From contig CAIIXF020000012.1 of the NCBI GenBank assembly GCA_903813345.2, positions 8,023,615 through 8,087,614 of the forward strand: a stretch of DNA of 64,000 nucleotides, written 5' to 3'. Source of the stretch: Owenia fusiformis. Lineage: Eukaryota > Annelida > Polychaeta > Sabellida > Oweniidae. A model generated the notes under the pieces. It did no database searches. It saw only the letters and a program-made list of their open reading frames with translations, and was not told the origin of the DNA. This document shows, one piece after another, positions 24,776 to 37,710 of the stretch. Positions within the stretch are counted from its first letter, which is position 1. The number at the start of each line of letters is the position of its first letter. Both the position numbers and the translations under genes were made by a program.

Positions 24776-25775
24776 TGTTTTAGGTCATGGACAACAGTAA
24801 GTGAAATGAGGAAGATGATCTGAAACAAAGTTGGTTTTTCACCATATTTTGGACCACCCTAGTCTGGAGTGATGACTTCATGAACGAAGTGCAAGCGACA
24901 TATATTTTGATATCATTGCGTTTGTCTATAAATCTTATATATCGTGATAGTCTTGGGAGAGATTCCACCATTCCATGGTAAAACTCGCCTGACCAAAATT
25001 GTGTTATTACAAATACTTCTTCGTAACGGGGCAACTTATCCAGATTATCTTTAATTGTTGTCTTGAAATGTTCTTTAGAAGCTTGAATCCATTCGGGTCT
25101 GTCGAGACAACTATACGGTATAACGTGCAGGCCACCGACAAAAACCACACCATCTTTCGAGATGATTCCATTTTGTATTATATGAATGAAACTAGATATT
25201 GTCTCCATTTGGAATATTTCTTCTGTTAGTGTATAATTTAGTGGTAATTTGAATCGCTGTTTACGTTCAGGTTTCTGTGCGGAAAAGGTCTGCTCCATAT
25301 TTGTCGTACATGAGTTAGAATATGGTGTTTTAACTTTATTATCGGCAAGTGCCGTACATAAAGACTTGCTTCCTATCCATTGATATAAACCATACCCATC
25401 TTTGACAGAATCCATTATTTGAAAGAGCAACGTTTTAATATTATGCTCTGTGGCAATGTGAATAAAATAATCATCTCGACTTGAAGTAACGTCTTTGAAT
25501 TCGCCAGATTGGGGCATTATAAAATGACCCTCCCGAATCCTCGTCGATCTGTGTTCATCCAAATGTTGTTCTATCGTAACACGGTTGTCGGATATTGCAA
25601 TGAAATGTGAATGAATGTTAGCGTTTTGCTTTGAACTCGTGTGTGCCGGTTTGAAATGCTTACCTTGTGCTTTGTCAAACCAGATTTGTTTTAGCGCCAT
25701 TCCAATCACTGCAAGGCAAATGATAGACAGCATGATTTTCTTTAGATGCTTCATTCTAAATGTGCACAAAGACAC

Positions 25776-27540
25776 TTTTCTATTACGAGTAATCGTGTTT
25801 CGTATGATGCGAGATTACATTATCGAGTTGAAGAGTTGATTTGTATTGGGGAGTGTAAGAGATCCGCGTTGATTTGTTTAATGTGCTTTTGTACGTATGC
25901 CTGGGTAAACAATGATAACACGCGTGTCTTCAGTTTTCAGTGTTTTCAGTTCAGTGTTTTCGATTTCAGCTTATCTAAGTAATTAAGATCTACTTGTATA
26001 TTCCAATCATTTTGTTATGCAAACTAATAAAATCCAACGGATTGGTATCGATTTGGCGAACTGAATTTAACATTGATTTTCTTTTAAACCAATTATTGAA
26101 AACATTCTGTAAAAAACACAGATATTTATGCAATTATGCTCTGATTGACAACAGGTTATTGCGAAAATTAGTTAAATATATTTTTATAACTGTTTTTGTT
26201 AACTTTTTTCGATTTTTTAGTGCAATTATTTTTGTTCCTTTCTACCAATTCTTGAGAATGAAATAGAATATCGTTCCGAACCTTGTTTGAACAAAATAGC
26301 TTTCGTAGACCTCTCAATATTATAGTTGGCAAAATTTGGTTGATTTTAAAAAAAGTATTCAAAAAATTAAAACAAAACTCCAAAATAGATAAAAACCAAG
26401 AAAGTAAACCGTTTGTTTCATTAACAGGATACGTTTTTTAAATCAACCAAACTTTCCTTACAATATTGGGAGACCTAAACACGCTGTGTATATGTCGTTT
26501 TGTTCCAATGAGGTTCTGATAGATGTTTCGTGTCATTCCGAATATATGATACCACGAACAAAACACGTGTCAGATGTACTTTCTAAAACAATATAGAGAA
26601 AAGTATATATATATGCATTTCAATTTAAACTGTTACCATTCAAAAGAGGATTATCATGAGAAAATTTTCAGACTTAGAAACCTAGTGTGTTCAATTCAGT
26701 TCGCCATCGATATCAATCCTTTAAACAAAGGTTATAAGAAAAATGTCACTAAATTGGGTTACAAAGCAAATAGCTTCGCTTATAATTAGGATAACCTATA
26801 GAATTACGAGCCTTTTATATATAGCATCCTTATTATTTTGAAATAAAGTAATCTTGGAAATTTTGAAAATGAAACGATTTCATTTTGATGCGGTTGAAAA
26901 ATAGCATCACTTTAATGACTATTCGTCTTACTTACTGTATAAAAAGGAGGTGTAAAAAACGTGTCAATACAAAAATAGAACTATTTTTTTTCAAATCCTG
27001 ACATAACGATTTAATTTAACTCAGTATCCGTGTCCTTAAAATCTCGATATGTAGACAATTTACTGAGAAGATTGTTTCACCCACCTTTCCCTTCTGTTTA
27101 AGGTTATTTGTACTGTAGTTCATAGAATGAATTCCTAGAACGCCCAATAACGAAACCTAACCATCGACAACGTACGGTGACAAAATAAACCTTCGTACAT
27201 TTTAGATGTATGATGTCACTATTAACTGATTTGAAGCAAATACTATAGGTTTTAAAAATTTTATCTGCGGAATACATAACGGATTTCATTCTTATACCGT
27301 GTGTATTCTCTTAAAAATACTTTTAGCATTCCGATAACGTTTAAAGATTCTTAAGCAGCGCTTGATTTTTTGGAGTAAATTTACTCACAAAATTAATGGA
27401 AATGTTTTTTTCACATTTCACATCACATTTCCTTTGGTCATTCCCCCCCCCCCCCCCTGTCCCCTGTTTTATGAGATTTTTTTCACTAAACTAAACAATT
27501 TAGGATAACTGAAGATTTGATAAATATTATATATTGGGTA
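25776..27540. other. Upstream of the GT61 gene; no gene recognised
   Basis: AT-rich, with small unsupported ORFs. The proximal few hundred bases should include the GT61 promoter and 5' end, but no core motif stands out. A C-tract lies at about 27446. Confidence 0.4.
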
Positions 27541-27545
27541 TAATT

Positions 27546-27694
27546 TAAAAAAATCAGAAATGTACGTTGTCAACTCCACTGTCCCATGTCAGTGTTATTG
27601 AAAGTCATACAACAACAAACAATGCAGTAAAGCAATGATTTCAATAGCACTGACACCAAACAGTAGAGTTGACAAGGAACATTTCTGTTTTTTT
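27546..27694. repeat. Short inverted-repeat element
   Basis: About 50-bp imperfect inverted ends: left TCAGAAATGTACGTTGTCAA, right TTGACAAGGAACATTTCTG. Internal TGTCAGTG and CACTGACA also pair. Non-coding. Confidence 0.6.
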
Positions 27695-28446
27695 AAATAA
27701 GTTCAGGCAGGCATATCTTTCTGACCATGAAGATGGGCATATCTTTTAGAATAAGGTGGCACGCTCTGTGCAATTTTATACATCATGGACATTTAGCAAA
27801 AATATAACCCAACTTGAGAAATCATTGCTACAGGATATGCAGATATACCTTTACCAAAGGTCCTTTAGTATCACTACGTCTCAACATTTCGTCTTAAAAA
27901 GGTCTAGAACTTCTTTAACCTTCTAGAAAGCACATAGTTTCTTCAATTCTAGCCCTATCATCTTGAATTATTGTTAAAATCAACAGTACAATTTTAATAC
28001 ACAATCCAGACACTTCAGTTTCCCAAATTAATGAAATAATTTCGAAAAATTATGGGGTTTACAGAGTGCAAGGAATTGGAAATATGTTGAACTTATTTTT
28101 GACTATTTATTTTAATGTATGACGAATTAAAACCTAAAGCAAAGTTTCCATTATAGTATGATAACTCTCTACCACATCTCTGTTCCTTGTAACTCGGTCT
28201 AGTCTTCCATATAAACGGCGTTCAGCGGTGTTCATTTTTACAAAAGTTGCATAAGCATATGATTAAATTACACTTCAAAGTGTATGAGTCTGCTGCTTTA
28301 TTCTATCCATATTATATTATTTTCACAACCTACCTAGATCAGGCGAGATAAACATGTTTACCAGTTCAAAATGTATTTAAATTAGAATGACGTGGACGTT
28401 TTAGTAATGGTTTGATTTTAAAATAAAGCAGCACTACTAGCTCATG

Positions 28447-29434
28447 CACGGTGCCCAAGTCTTAACAGTGAAGATCGTCCCGGACGTGTTTTTTCAAACG
28501 ATTTAGGCGTGTTTTTGGAACATGGAATACGACATTCGTTAGAATGGAGGAAAAATGTAAGCATATTCTATATTTTACAAACGAACATAACTTGACTACT
28601 AAGATATTCTTCTTCATACCTGCGTATTTATTTTGGGGATCATTCCATCAAACTTCATAGTAATCGCAATTATATACCAAAATGCCAGAAATATGAACGT
28701 TTAAATAGACAGTCTATCAACAACGTGGAATAATATTCACTACTTAACTACCTTTATCTTAAAGTGACCATAAATGAACGTAAAAATTCCATAACCACAT
28801 TTATCAACCTACCTCTCAAGTTTTCCAAAAACACGTCTAAAGCGTTTGAAAAAACACGTCTGGGACAGTCTCCACTGTCAACACTTAGTCACCGTGATAA
28901 AATGTAAGAATATTCTATATTTTACAAACGAACATAACTTGACTACCTAAGATGTTTTCCTTCATACCCAAGTATCTATTTTGTGGATCATTTCATCGTA
29001 CTTCATAGTAATCGCAATCATATACCAAAATCCCAGAAATGTGTACTAACTTTGCATTTAGTGTTATTTAGTTAAGTTTAAATAGACAATCCATTCAACA
29101 ACGTGGAATAATATTCACTACTTAACTATCTTTATCTTAAAGTGATTTTCAGGCAAAAATGTGTGAAACACTGACAGAATCTTTCAGTTTCTACTGTAAC
29201 AAGACAATAGCATACGATTCATGCAACTAACACATTTGTGAATACCTGGAGGTACCTGCTACAGTATGTAGCATGGTAGGCAATATAAAGTACTTACATT
29301 CACATAAAGTCAAGTGACAGCAATTCCATAACCACATTTATCAACCTACCTCTCAAGTTTTCCAAAAAACTCGTCTAAAGCGTTTGGAAAAACACGTCCG
29401 GGACAATCTCCACTGTTATCACTTGGTCACCGTG
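28447..29434. repeat. Tandemly duplicated inverted-repeat element with CACGGTG ends
   Basis: The left end (CACGGTGCCCAAGT ... GGACGTGTTTTTTCAAACG) is inverted relative to two right ends, about 28817-28894 and 29359-29434 (CGTTTG.AAAAACACGTC ... GTCACCGTG). The interiors 28555-28894 and 28900-29434 are direct duplicates sharing TTCATAGTAATCGCAAT and CAACGTGGAATAATATTCAC, the second with about 190 extra bases. CAC/GTG ends recall CACTA-type elements, but no target duplication is clear. Confidence 0.65.
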
Positions 29435-30214
29435 ATATGTGTATCTAGCATTAGTCATATCAATCTGACCATCATATGCTGTTATTTGTTGTTATTTTTT
29501 CTTATTTGGATATTTATTTTTTCTTATTTTCAACATGGCGGTCGATACTGAAAATATACTTAAATTGATTATATTTCGTCAATTATCAAGCGTTTTACAC
29601 GTCTAAGGTAAGATTTAACACTTTGATGTTGGTGCAAAATAATTAATTGATAATTTGTGTGACTTTAGTGAGTATGGTTACCCAGACAGGCCAGGAAAGC
29701 TTTTCCCGCAATTTGTTAGCTATTATATCTACGACCGTGTATGCTAAGAAAATGATAAAAAATAAATATCCAAATAAGAACAAGGAATATCGAAGAACAG
29801 CATACAGCGGTCGGATTAAGATGACTAATCTAGCATAAGTAGAGCATTAAGATAAACATTCTCGTGGTCATTGTATATTTTAATGGTCTTTTGCATTTCT
29901 TATCAATAATAACAGAATACATTTACACGAAAATATCATGACGTTATTATCGTCGAATCAAATCAATCCAGTGTGGTTCTTCTTACATTATAAGATATTT
30001 AATAATATTAAAGTATCAGTAATACTAAAGTACCAGTACTGCACACAAAAGTTTACTTGGTGTGCAATTTTAGCTGCTGAAGTTTGGGTCATTAGTCACT
30101 AACCAATGTTCAAATGAAGGAAAGTTTTCGAATCCTTTCTTTTTTCTTTTTCATAATAGTGGAGCCAGTTAAGGCAATGAAACCCTTGAATTGCACTTGC
30201 TGTTTGGTTTTTCT
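29435..30214. other. Non-coding, no gene recognised
   Basis: A 63-codon plus-strand ORF (29647-29838) lacks recognisable features. No repeat seen by eye. Confidence 0.4.
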
Positions 30215-33200
30215 AAAATCAACATATTAACTATAGAAATCTACACTAAAGAAAATTTCATAGTGGACTTTTTGAGAAAAGGACACTTTAGCAAAGCCAT
30301 ATTGAAAGCCGTTTATAATGGCAACCAATGGGGAATTTCCAAAATTTAAACGCCAATATCTTTAGAACCAAGTAAAAGAAAAAAATTAACCCTTCTTATT
30401 TTGAAGATAATCATGTTATTGTAACATAGTAGGGAAATGGTGATTTTTACTCTAAAACTGTTCTGCAGGGGGTCTTTTGAAGATTGATAGATTAATATGG
30501 GTTTTTACGATGTTTAAATCACTACATTAACTATAGAAATCTGCAATATTAGAAAATTTCACAGTGAACTTTTTGAGAAAAGGACACTTTAGCAAAGCCA
30601 TATTGATAGCCGTTTATAATGGCAACCAATGGGGAATTTCCAAAATTCAAACGCCTATATCTTTAGAAGTACACTGTGCAAAATGTGCGATATCTCCTGT
30701 TTTATTTCAAGAGATTTGCATAAATAGTTTGCAAATCTGCTTAGAATCCCCTAAAATATAGTCAGATATCAAATGTTTAATACGGACAAATTTGAGTATC
30801 ATACCACCTATATCAAATTATTTGATGGTATGTCAAAGAATAGGTCCCACATTATACTAATTTAAATGGAGATATGATCAGGAGATTTGCAATCTATATT
30901 AAATATCTTCTGTCTATACTCTTAAAAAACTGACTATATCTTACTATTCATACAGTACTGGATATACAGAACAGGAGATATGCAGCCTATCCTGTGCTAG
31001 AGACAGCTTATTTCAGCTTATATCAGGAGATACTCCCAAATCAGACCCCCAAAACAGGAGATACTCTAACTATACGAAATGACGTCATCAGGTCTCATTG
31101 CTTGCAGCGCTAATAAAGTAAAATCACTTATCTAGCTTATTAACCACAAGTTAAATATTTTAGCTATTAGATAAACAAATTGGAGAAGCTTATCCCCTCT
31201 CTGTTGTCTATTAATAAAGTGAATTGTCATTAAGATAAATAACTTTGTGATTTTAACATTCAGTGAGGTAAAATGTATGTACAAAAGTTAATAAGTATTA
31301 GTTACATTCCATTGTTCAAAACTGTTTTCTATAATTTTATATCATAGTACCCCACACAAGTACCATGAGATTAATCCATAAATTATAACAAACGGATTAA
31401 TGTAAACTTGTCACGTGGATTTCTAAATAGAAACTACTTCATCAAAGGGACTATAATCTGGTGGCTTTTCAGATTTTATAAACACATTGTTTGAGATAAC
31501 TAAATTGTTTTTAACACTTATAATACATAGATAACAGAAAACATGAATTGTGAAATATAAGAGAATACACGTTGTTTAACAAAGGGCATACAGATTGTAG
31601 GTTGTATCTGTGTAATATGGAGCCTCTGTTCTCTAATGTAAACTCAATCTGAAGGTGAAACAATGTAGTAAAACCGAGTGGAAAACTCATTCATTAAAAT
31701 AGTATCTTTCCACAGAATTGATGGATTTAATTCAAAATTTGACACAATGTTTATCATAGTGTTGGGGACATTATGCCATCAAATTTATCTAAAATAATTC
31801 ATATGCAAATTATATTTATTGGAACTTTGAACCGTCAGTCATGACGGTTCTAAGTTCCAATCCATTAACTTTAATAAACGGATCAGTTTTCAAAACTCAT
31901 TACACTGAAATTTGATAATTAGGGATTAAACATTTATGTTAGCATTTTGCTCTGACATGTCTCAAGATGTTATTTACATCATTTCCCAATACTACTCAAT
32001 ATTACAGAATATATGACATTTACATGCATCATTCTACAATAATATGCATTGATTCAATATCCCGAATCCCAATTACTGCTCTGTAACTTGACATTTACAA
32101 TGGTGTGCATCATTTTAACAATAGTATGCATTGATTGAATATCCCAATTATTACTCAATATTATTGTATAAAATGACATTTTAATGGTATGCATCATTCT
32201 ACAATAGTGTGCATTAATTGATTTTCCCAATTACTGCTCAATATTACAGTATAAAATGACATTTGCAATGGTATGCATCATTCTACAATAATATGCATTA
32301 ATGGAATTTCCCAATTACTGATCAATATTACAATGTAAAATAAAAACAATTGTATTACTGAGACCAATCTGATGTTTATCTCAGACAATCTAGATAACAT
32401 AGAATATGAAGTATGAAGTATTATGTTTCATGCGCTTGTTCTTGTATCTCTAAATGTGACATTAAATTAATGCATAAACTCTAACAAATGGATTAATATA
32501 AAACTCAATGTGAAAGAGAAACAATGTAGTACATGTAAAACCGAGAGGAAAACTTATTAAAATTAAAACAGTAACTTTCCACAGAGTTGATGGATTTATT
32601 TCAAAATTTAACACAATGTTAATCATAGCATTGGGGACATTAGGCCATCAAATTTATTTTAAAGAATTCATTTGCAAATTATTTTTATTGGAACTTAGAA
32701 CCGTCAGTTGTGTAGAAATTAATCCATTAACTTAAGTAAACGGATTAGTTTTCAACGGATTAGTTTTTCTAATTCCACTGAAATTGAATAATTAGGGATT
32801 AAACATTTATTTTAGCATTTTGCCCTGACATGTCTCAAGATGTTATTTACATCATTTCCCGATTACTGCTTAATATTACAGAATATATGACATTTACAAT
32901 GGTATGCATCATTCTACAATAGTATGTATTGATTCAATATCCCGAATCCCAATTACTGCTCAATATTCAGTGTAACTTGACATTTACAATGGTGTGCATC
33001 ATTTCAACAATAGTATGCATTGATTGAATATCCCAATTATTACTCAATATTATTGTATAAAATGACATTTTAATGGTATGCATCATTCTACAATAGTTTG
33101 CATTAATTGATTTTCCCAATTACTGCTCAATATTACAGTATAAAATGACATTTACGATGGTATGCATCATTCTACAATAATATGCATTAATGGAATTTCC

Positions 33201-35050
33201 CAATTACTGATCAATATTACAGTGTAAAATAAAAACAAATGTATTACTGAGACCAATCTGATGTTTATCTCAGATAATCTAGATAACATAGAACATGAAT
33301 TATGAAGTATTAAGTTCCATGCAATTTACTTGCATCTCTAAATGCGCCAATGAGATGTGTTATAAACTCTAACAAACGGATTAATTATCAATGTAAATTT
33401 GTCATGGTGAAATTCTAAATAGAAACAGGTTTATCGCAAAGACTAATCTAGTGTTTATCTCTGATATTTTAAACAAATTGTTTGAGATTACTAAACTGTT
33501 TTTAACATTAAATAGCTTTTCTTGTCAGGTGTCAACAATCTGCAGAGTAAAACCGATCGAGAGGAAAACTCAATAATTAAAAAATAACTTTCCATGGAGT
33601 TGATCAATTAAATTCAAAATTTAACACAATTATAATCATAGCATTAGGGACATTATACAATTAAATGTATATAAAAAAATGAACTCAAAAATTATTATTA
33701 AGGAAATAAGAACCCTCGGTTGTAGAAAATTAATCCATTCACTCTAACAAACGGATTAATTATCAATGTAAACAAGTCATCAATCATTAATAAGCCAGAT
33801 AAGTTACAGAAATAAGATGTGATGACGTCATTTCGTATAGTTAGCGTATCTCTTGTTTTTGGACCTCTGATTTAATAGTATATCCTGATATATGCTAGAA
33901 GAAGCTGTTGTTCATAGAATCGGCTAGTATATCCTTTCTGTAGATATGATAGAGTGGTAGACAAACTATATGTTAGCCTTGATATATAACACAGCTTATA
34001 TTAGTTCATATTTAGTAGAGTGGCAAATAGTACTAACTATACTAGTTGTCCGCCAAATATCTGGATATAGCATGTGTCTATACAACACGGGAGATACGGG
34101 AGATATTTCACACTATGACAGTTGATATTAGAGCATAGTTAACAGGATATTCTATTACTATATAGCCTTTTTTGCACAGTGGTAGGTAAAAGAAAAAAAT
34201 TAACCCCTCTCATATTGATGATAATCATGTTATTGTAACATACTAGGGAGGTGGTGATTTTTACTCTAAAGCTGTTCTGCAGAGGGTCTTTTAAAGATTG
34301 ATAAATTAACATGGGGCTGAATATCGTTTTTTATAATTTTAACGGTTAAATATATCAAAAATAAGAAATTTTCAGAAATGTTCGTGTTTGATTTTCTAAA
34401 ATCACTATATCAACTATAGAAATCTGCAATATTAAAAAAGTTCACAGTGGACTTTTTTGGAAAATGACACTTTAGCAAAGCAATATTGATATGCGTTTAA
34501 AATGGCAGCCAATGGGGAATATCCAAAATTCAAAAGCCAATATCTTTGGAAGTAGGTAAAATGAAAGAGTTAACCCTTCTAATTTTGAAGGTAACCATGT
34601 AGTTGTAACATACTAGGAGAATGGTGATTTTTACTCTAAAACTGTACTGCAGGGGGTCTTTTGAAGATTGTTTAATTAACATGGAGCTCAATATAGTTTT
34701 TTTTTATAATTTTAAAAGTTTAATATATCAAAAATAATACATTTTTAGAAATGTACCTGTTTGTTGTTTTAATCACTATATTAACTATAGAAATCTGCAA
34801 CATTCGAAAATTTCACAGTGGACTTTTTGAGAAAAGGATACTTTAGTAAAGCCACATTGTTAGCATTTTATAATGGCAGCCAATGGGATTTTTCCAAAAT
34901 TCAAAAGTCAATATCTTTGGAACTAGGGGAAAGAAAAAATGTAACCCTTCTTGTTTTGAAGATAATCATGGAGAATGGGCATTATTACTCTTAAACTGTT
35001 CTGCAGGGGGTCTTTTGAAGATTGATTAATTAACATAGAGCTCAATGTAA
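30215..35050. repeat. Tandem array of about 300-370 bp units, interrupted by a CACTA-like element
   Basis: Units start near 30215, 30520, 34390 and 34760, with part of another at 34185. They share ACTATAGAAATCTGCAA, AGGACACTTTAGCAAAGCC, GGCAACCAATGGGGAAT and CTGCAGGGGGTCTTTTGAAG. The element at 30672-34181 splits one unit. No coding potential is conserved between units. Confidence 0.85.
30669..34184. mobile_element. CACTA-like non-autonomous element (30672-34181), 3-bp duplication GTA
   Basis: Begins CACTGTGCAAAA and ends TTTTGCACAGTG; flanked by GTA on both sides (30669-30671 and 34182-34184), with array sequence continuing beyond. CACTR ends and a 2-3 bp duplication fit EnSpm/CACTA. Outer segments of about 400 bp are imperfectly inverted, rich in GGAGATA/TATCTCC words and bounded inside by GAAATGACGTCA and its complement (about 31076 and 33826), like CACTA subterminal repeats. 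The interior holds three direct copies of an approximately 0.9-1 kb segment (around 31660, 32520 and 33545, sharing TTTCCACAGA.TTGATGGATT). No transposase frame was found. Confidence 0.8.
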
Positions 35051-35472
35051 ATGAGCAACATTTTGGAGCCTTGCTATTTTCAACTAGGGCCACTTTTCAA
35101 CACCACTTCGTTAGATATAACAATATATGTATTAATGATGCACCTTTTAAAAGGGATTTGTTTGTCCACAAACCTGTAGCACTACTTTTTAATTTTCTAG
35201 TCATATTTTTAGACACCTAAAATACAGTACCTATTTCAGCAAGTAAGTTTAGGATTATTCTCACAGTGGCCATTGATTTTTTTGTTTTTTTATTATTTTC
35301 AAAATTAAAACATATTTACATATACATTTAATCAAGAATACAAAAGTTAAGTAAGGTGTGATAATATAAAATATAAGGCTACAGTGAGTACATAAACGTG
35401 AAAAAGAAACACAGCAAGTACATGTCTATAAAGATGTGAAAAAAGTATATCTACATATACTATGATATACAT

Positions 35473-35840
35473 CTACTCTGTTAATAAAACAAGTTCAAAA
35501 GTATTAATGCAGTCCTCTAAAAGGTGCAGCACTTCATTATTTTTCTTCTTCATATGTCTCATATTTTCAACATACTTGGATAAATATAGAAAGGCTTGAT
35601 TGTTAAAATTTACATCCTTAAGTCCTTCATAATCCTCCGAGTCTTTACTCCAATTTACATAAATGCTAACCCTAATATTATATTTTTCCATTGAAAATTA
35701 CATTTTAAAATCTTCCCAACATTAACCCAAAGATTTCCTAGCGATCGACACTCAAATATCATATGCTTGCTGTCATGAGTGTCATTGTAATACAGACACA
35801 GTTTCGAAATGTTATTATTCCACTTACTCTTTTAAGGTCG
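35473..35840 (-). pseudogene. 3' end of a non-LTR retrotransposon (ORF2 C terminus), decayed
   Basis: Minus-strand translation from about 35815 reads WNNNISKLCLYYND, then THDSKHMIFECRSLGNLW: a C-x-x-x-x-D-x-x-x-H-x4-C knuckle typical of the region after the reverse transcriptase domain in several LINE clades. A stop then a frame change lead into the open frame 35691-35473. No upstream RT blocks are present, so the copy is 5'-truncated. Confidence 0.6.
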
Positions 35841-36244
35841 AGCAAACAAAATTAGGTATGTACAACTTTTGACACAGAATTTACGAAAAAATACTAGTAT
35901 TAATTACACACAACCATTTCAAATTAAACTTGTTTTTAAGCATTCATATAGCAAAATGCACAACAAATACCAATCAGTGATAGATAAATACCTTACTTGG
36001 TATTATTCCAATCTAGCAACGACCTTATATTACCCAAGACATTATTTGTTTGTCCACAGTTGTGTGATCACATTTGTCCACAGTTATCTACCATATCATC
36101 ACGTTTATCAACAATTAATCACACAATAACTTTTTATCATTTCATAAGTCATCATATAAGTCATCATAAGGAGAACTAACACAACTGACATATTCAGTCA
36201 ACTCGGTCATTAATATGTAAATGACGTTATCGAACTGTTGTTTG

Positions 36245-37439
36245 CTATTTGATTTTGTTGAGATAGGACCAGAGAGGCCATAATTCATAATGATGTTCTT
36301 CCAGAGCAATAACATCCATTGCATATTTCAACACATAATCAAGCTGTTTTCCTTTAAATATCTTTTTCATCAGACCCACTATTTTCGACAGCCCATCAAA
36401 CGAGAGTGATACTCGAGGCAAATGTGCATCAATCTTATCGTTTACTTGGAAGTTAGAGTCCTGGGGCCAATTGCTGCGATCAATTCTATCACGCCGAGTC
36501 AAAAGCTCTTTCTTTTTGAGGGGAACGTTTGAAGATTTTTGATATTCATAAAGTTTCTGACTTATCAATCTTTCATCTATATAATTTGCAGTTGTGATTT
36601 CAGAGTTGACAATTGCACCAAAATTATCATAGTTTATTCTGTGAATTATTTGATCAATGCCTTTGACCTGGATTGTTTCTTCGTATTTTTCTTCACTTGC
36701 ATTGTTTACTCCATTGAAATAACTGTCTACTTTCATGACATCTTTCCATCGGTCCATGGTCATTGAGATATGACATATTGCATAATGCGGGATTTTAATT
36801 CCATCGAAGTCAAACGTTCCACAACAAAACGCATTTGTAATTAAGATCTCAGACAAACTATTGTAGTTCACGTAGTCTCTACCACTTTGTTCGAAAAGCC
36901 ACAAATCAGCGTCAGCCGTCATTATGATGTCATCGGGTTTCAAACCTGGGACGAAATACGCGACCAATAATCTTGATGTCATTGCCATCAATGCTTGAAG
37001 TTTATGCGTTGTTTCAAGAATAATCAATTTTACATTTGGGTCCATCCTTAAGTTATCATGAATTACTCTCAACGCTGGATTTGTTACCCATGTCGAATAA
37101 TTCCCAGTTATGACGACTATACTTTTAAAGTTAAGTTTGGCATACACCTGCACGGTAACCGGAAGGTAAAATGCATAACTCCAGGAAATGTCTCCATCAA
37201 TGGTTGGATCCGGAGTCGTTGTTGTCATGACAACATACTTTGTTATCGTTGTGGTATTCTTGGTTCCAAAGTCCTTAGCTCTAGTTTTTTTAAGTTCTTC
37301 ATTTTTGAGGCCAATCACATTGTGTGTGTTTTGTTTTGGGACGCGAAATTCATTTCGTATCTTTCCGTGAAGTGTATTCATGCTTTCTACAGCAAACTCT
37401 TCAGATTTGAGCCGTTTGTCAGGACTGTTTTTGTAAGAT
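36245..37439 (-). CDS. GT-A-like glycosyltransferase with DADLW motif, main/last exon
   Basis: Begins after an acceptor (TTCTTTTCAG) at 37440 with one leading base, then 397 codons and a stop; an ATG occurs at 37381 but the frame is open back to the acceptor, so an upstream exon with a start and probably a membrane anchor is expected and was not identified. SIVVITGNYSTWV looks like a first beta strand and nucleotide-binding segment, and DIIMTADADLWLFEQ supplies a DxD metal/nucleotide-sugar motif following a beta strand. HYAICHISMTMDRWKDVM and LPRVSLSFDGL follow, and the protein ends HYELWPLWSYLNKIK. I recognise the fold class, not a named family; substrate unknown. The frame is intact. Confidence 0.65.
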
Positions 37440-37710
37440 CTGAAAAGAATAAAACCATTACCCTAGAGACTAGTTACATAATTTTTCTAAGAGTTATATG
37501 AAATCACGATCTTCTATCAAGATGGGAACGTACACTCTCAAAAGGTTTGCGTGTAATGACACTTGGAAGAACGAGACAATTTGTTCAAATAATGGTGTTA
37601 ATTCATTTTATAACCCTACCTTATGCATAACTTATTCTTATTCTCTATTGACACGCTATAACTGGGTTTTATTCATTTGAACAATTGAAATGTATAGCAA
37701 CTAGAGGTTT

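Larger units (their letters stand above)
22488..24869. mobile_element. Non-autonomous hAT-like element (22496-24861), 8-bp duplication GTCTGGAG
   Basis: The element is 2,366 bp with perfect ends TAGGGTGGTCCAAAATATGG and the reverse complement; the inverted similarity continues about 100 bp further (through ATCATCTTCCTCATTT). The flanking 8-mers GTCTGGAG at 22488-22495 and 24862-24869 are identical. An 8-bp duplication with a YARNG-type end (TAGGG) is characteristic of hAT elements. Subterminal tandem units of about 175-190 bp (CAAATTTTGAGACCCAAATC) run inward from each end in opposite orientations, about 3 on the left and 5 on the right. The middle (about 23030-23950) has no recognisable transposase. 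Confidence 0.9.
21875..25775 (-). pseudogene. GT61-type glycosyltransferase (type II membrane protein) split by a hAT-like element
   Basis: Two halves of one exon: 25775-24862 and 22495-21875. Skipping the element and one 8-bp duplicate gives a single 508-codon frame plus stop. Residues about 8-32 form a short cytoplasmic tail and hydrophobic anchor (IMLSIICLAVIGMALKQIWF), as in Golgi type II enzymes. The first half carries FYHGMVESLPRLSRYI, equivalent to the H-x3-E-x2-PRL region of GT61/DUF563; the second carries YFPEGTPCG, HDEIASFL and ARLVVAPHGAGLANTLF, the family signature. Known relatives transfer xylose, GlcNAc or similar sugars to proteins or glycans; the substrate here cannot be told. 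As drawn, the upstream half runs into the element and stops at 24780 (331 codons), losing the catalytic C-terminal half. No other damage was seen. Confidence 0.85.
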
